Below are positions 61,997-64,000 of a DNA stretch of 64,000 nucleotides, piece by piece. This DNA is from Staphylococcus pettenkoferi. Lineage in GTDB: Bacteria > Bacillota > Bacilli > Staphylococcales > Staphylococcaceae. Each line of letters opens with the position of its first letter. Position 1 is the first letter of the stretch. The DNA lies in NCBI RefSeq assembly GCF_002902685.1, contig NZ_PPRN01000006.1, forward strand, positions 1 to 64,000, written 5' to 3'. The position numbers were made by a program, and so were the translations under genes. Below the pieces are notes generated by a model that worked only from the letters and a program-made list of their open reading frames with translations, was not told where the DNA came from and searched no databases.

Positions 61997-63190
61997 TTAT
62001 TGTGCAAAGACTTTCTTCACTTTATCGATAGCAAAGTCTAATTCTTCTTTAGAAATGATAAGTGGTGGTGCGAAACGGATAACAGTGTCATGTGTTTCTT
62101 TACATAAGAGACCTTCTTCTTTTAAGCGTTCACAGTAAGGTCTTGCACTTTCGTGTAATTCGATACCGATAAATAATCCGCGACCTCTTACTTCTTTAAT
62201 AACTGGATTATCAATTTTTTCTAATTCAGCTTTGAAGTATTCACCTAACTCTCTTGAACGACCTGCTAAGTCTTCATCGATAAGCACGTCGATCGCAGCC
62301 ATTGATACCGCACAAGCGAGTGGGTTACCACCGAATGTTGAACCATGAGAGCCTGGAGTGAATACGCCTAATACTTCTTCATCAGCGAGCACGACTGAAA
62401 TAGGTAGTACACCGCCACCTAATGCTTTACCTAAGATGTAAACATCTGGTTTCACGTCATCCCAGTCTGTAGCGAAGAGTTTACCTGAACGGCAAAGTCC
62501 TGCTTGAATTTCGTCAGCAATGAATAATACATTGTGTTCATCACAAAGTTCTCTGATTTCTTTCAAGTAACCTTCTGGTGGTACGTTAATACCTGCTTCA
62601 CCTTGGATAGGTTCGATAAGCACAGCTGCAGTGTTTTCATTGATAGCTTGTTTCACTTGTTCGATATCACCAAAGTCTACTTTGCGGAATCCATCTAATA
62701 ATGGGCCGTAACCACGTTGATATTCTTTTTCAGAAGAAAGTGAAACTGGTGCCATTGTACGACCGTGGAAGTTACCATTGAACGCGATGATTTCAGCTTT
62801 GTCTGGTTCAATTTGTTTCTTCTCATAAGCCCAACGACGCGCTGCTTTCAATGCAGTTTCTACCGCTTCAGCACCTGTGTTCATTGGTAAAGCTTTCTCT
62901 TTACCTGCTAATTTACAAATCTTTTCATACCAGTCACCTAAGTTATCACTGTGGAATGCACGTGACACGAGTGTTGCTTTCTCAGCTTGATCTTTCAATG
63001 CTTGAATAATCTTAGGGTGTCTATGACCTTGGTTCACTGCTGAGTACGCAGATAACATATCCATGTATTTATTACCTTCAGGGTCTTTCACCCATACCCC
63101 TTCAGCTTCAGAAATGACGATTGGTAGTGGCACGTAGTTATGCGCACCATAATGATTTGTTTTTTCAATGATTTCTTCTGTTTTTGTCAT
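61997..63190 (-). CDS. rocD: ornithine aminotransferase
   Basis: RocD converts ornithine and 2-oxoglutarate to glutamate-5-semialdehyde and glutamate. The 397-residue class III aminotransferase has the PLP lysine in [12 protein letters not shown], the cofactor block [13 protein letters not shown] and [15 protein letters not shown]. It matches the staphylococcal ornithine-oxo-acid transaminase (RocD2) beside gudB. The product is the substrate of RocA, encoded immediately upstream here. AAGGGGAG precedes the ATG. Confidence 0.95.
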   Translation of the reverse strand: MTKTEEIIEKTNHYGAHNYVPLPIVISEAEGVWVKDPEGNKYMDMLSAYSAVNQGHRHPKIIQALKDQAEKATLVSRAFHSDNLGDWYEKICKLAGKEKALPMNTGAEAVETALKAARRWAYEKKQIEPDKAEIIAFNGNFHGRTMAPVSLSSEKEYQRGYGPLLDGFRKVDFGDIEQVKQAINENTAAVLIEPIQGEAGINVPPEGYLKEIRELCDEHNVLFIADEIQAGLCRSGKLFATDWDDVKPDVYILGKALGGGVLPISVVLADEEVLGVFTPGSHGSTFGGNPLACAVSMAAIDVLIDEDLAGRSRELGEYFKAELEKIDNPVIKEVRGRGLFIGIELHESARPYCERLKEEGLLCKETHDTVIRFAPPLIISKEELDFAIDKVKKVFAQ

Positions 63191-63383
63191 GATATCTCCC
63201 CTTTGTATATATTTTTAGGAAATAAATCCTAATTGATTAGTTATCCTTAGCATAACTTATTTAGTGCATAACTGAAACTATTTTATAAAAATAAGTTTAC
63301 TCTTATTTAACATTATATTGAGTCAATATCCGTTGATGCTTGGCGCGCTTGAGGTTCATGAATTTTGAAAAATGCAAAAAATA

Positions 63384-64000
63384 TTATAAGTGTTCTGACA
63401 CAGTTCGTCCTTGCATGTGTAGAACGAGATAATCTGGGCCGCCTGCTTTCGAATCGGTACCTGACATTTTAAAGCCACCAAATGGTTGATAACCTACGAC
63501 TGCACCGGTACATCCTCTGTTAAAATACAAGTTACCTACCTTGAAATCACGACGTGCCTGTTCAAGTTTCATGCGATTATTTGAAATTACTGCACCTGTT
63601 AAACCATATTCTGTCGCATTAGCAAATTCAATTGCTTGATCGAAATCTTGTGCTTTCGCAAAACCAACTACTGGTCCGAAGATTTCTTCTTGCATCACAC
63701 GAGAATCATGAGCGAGATCTGCGAAGACAGTCGGATGTACGAAGTTACCTACTGTTTCTTCAGTGTGGCCGCCAATCACTAAACGCCCTTCTTCTTTACC
63801 GATTTCAATATAGTCTTTGATCTTATCTAATGATTTCTGGTCAATCACTGGACCCATAAAGTTACGGTAATCACTCGCGTCACCTACTGTTAATTCCTCA
63901 GTACGTGCCGCCACACGCTCAAGCAACTCATCATAGATACCCTCTACTGCAATGACACGTGAGCAAGCGGAACATTTCTGACCTGAGAAACCAAATGCTG
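63384..64000 (-). CDS. rocA: 1-pyrroline-5-carboxylate dehydrogenase RocA, C-terminal part
   Basis: The C-terminal 205 residues of an aldehyde dehydrogenase whose N-terminus lies beyond the right edge. The visible part starts [14 protein letters not shown] with the catalytic cysteine. It includes [13 protein letters not shown] and ends [18 protein letters not shown], as in the RocA/PruA type that oxidises pyrroline-5-carboxylate to glutamate. Its position before rocD supports this over other aldehyde dehydrogenases. A 193-base gap separates it from rocD, with no clear terminator. Confidence 0.92.
   Translation of the reverse strand, partial: AFGFSGQKCSACSRVIAVEGIYDELLERVAARTEELTVGDASDYRNFMGPVIDQKSLDKIKDYIEIGKEEGRLVIGGHTEETVGNFVHPTVFADLAHDSRVMQEEIFGPVVGFAKAQDFDQAIEFANATEYGLTGAVISNNRMKLEQARRDFKVGNLYFNRGCTGAVVGYQPFGGFKMSGTDSKAGGPDYLVLHMQGRTVSEHL

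Overview
The window is a chromosomal backbone segment from a low-GC Firmicute that is clearly a Staphylococcus. The protein sequences and the gene order (ugtP-ltaA, fabI-cpaA-mgtE, relQ-nadK, yjbI-yjbH, rsaE, pepF-coiA, mecA, spx, trpS, opp3BCDFA, fabHF, clpB, sufT, cdr, addBA, spsAB, pgi, argGH, gudB-rocD) match the arrangement remembered for S. aureus. Protein divergence, argF beside argGH, rocA beside rocD, and an added flavin monooxygenase point to a coagulase-negative species. I cannot name the species. I see no rRNA, tRNA, insertion sequence, prophage, integron or CRISPR array.

Layout. 0.5-7.5 kb: lipoteichoic acid anchor genes (ugtP, ltaA), a 2H phosphoesterase, an esterase, a frameshifted sodium:amino-acid symporter and an AI-2E-family permease. 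7.6-14.7 kb: fabI, then a minus-strand gene string UPF0738-relQ-nadK-rluA type-mgtE-cpaA joining alarmone synthesis, NADP supply and cation transport. 15-23.5 kb: a CYTH protein, truncated haemoglobin, the Spx adaptor YjbH, the sRNA RsaE, pepF, coiA, mecA, spx and trpS. 23.5-29.2 kb: the Opp3 oligopeptide permease with a CodY-type box. 29.4-36 kb: a small membrane protein, an MFS transporter, fabHF with a FapR-type operator, a DUF2929 protein and aldA. 36-45 kb: clpB with CtsR-type sites, sufT, a HAD phosphatase, CoA-disulfide reductase, the flavin monooxygenase, a UPF0344 protein and a fumarylacetoacetate hydrolase family protein. 45-54 kb: AddAB, then active (SpsB) and inactive (SpsA) signal peptidases. 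54-64 kb: a repeat-rich 1 kb gap, pgi, argGHF facing gudB-rocD-rocA.

Themes. Proteostasis and thiol stress recur (Spx, YjbH, MecA, ClpB, Cdr, PepF), as do envelope and fatty-acid functions (UgtP/LtaA, FabI/FabH/FabF, SpsB) and arginine-glutamate metabolism. Several regulator sites are readable near or at consensus: CtsR (clpB), CodY (opp3), FapR (fabHF) and CcpA cre (gudB).

I found no wholly new multi-gene system. The least explained signals are two families of intergenic repeats. Six dispersed copies of one carry two consecutive hairpins whose arms change together between copies. Two copies of another, between spsA and pgi, have a nearly invariant 53-base core inside outer arms that differ but still pair. 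Other points of note are the one-base frameshift in the symporter and an inverted repeat upstream of aldA.
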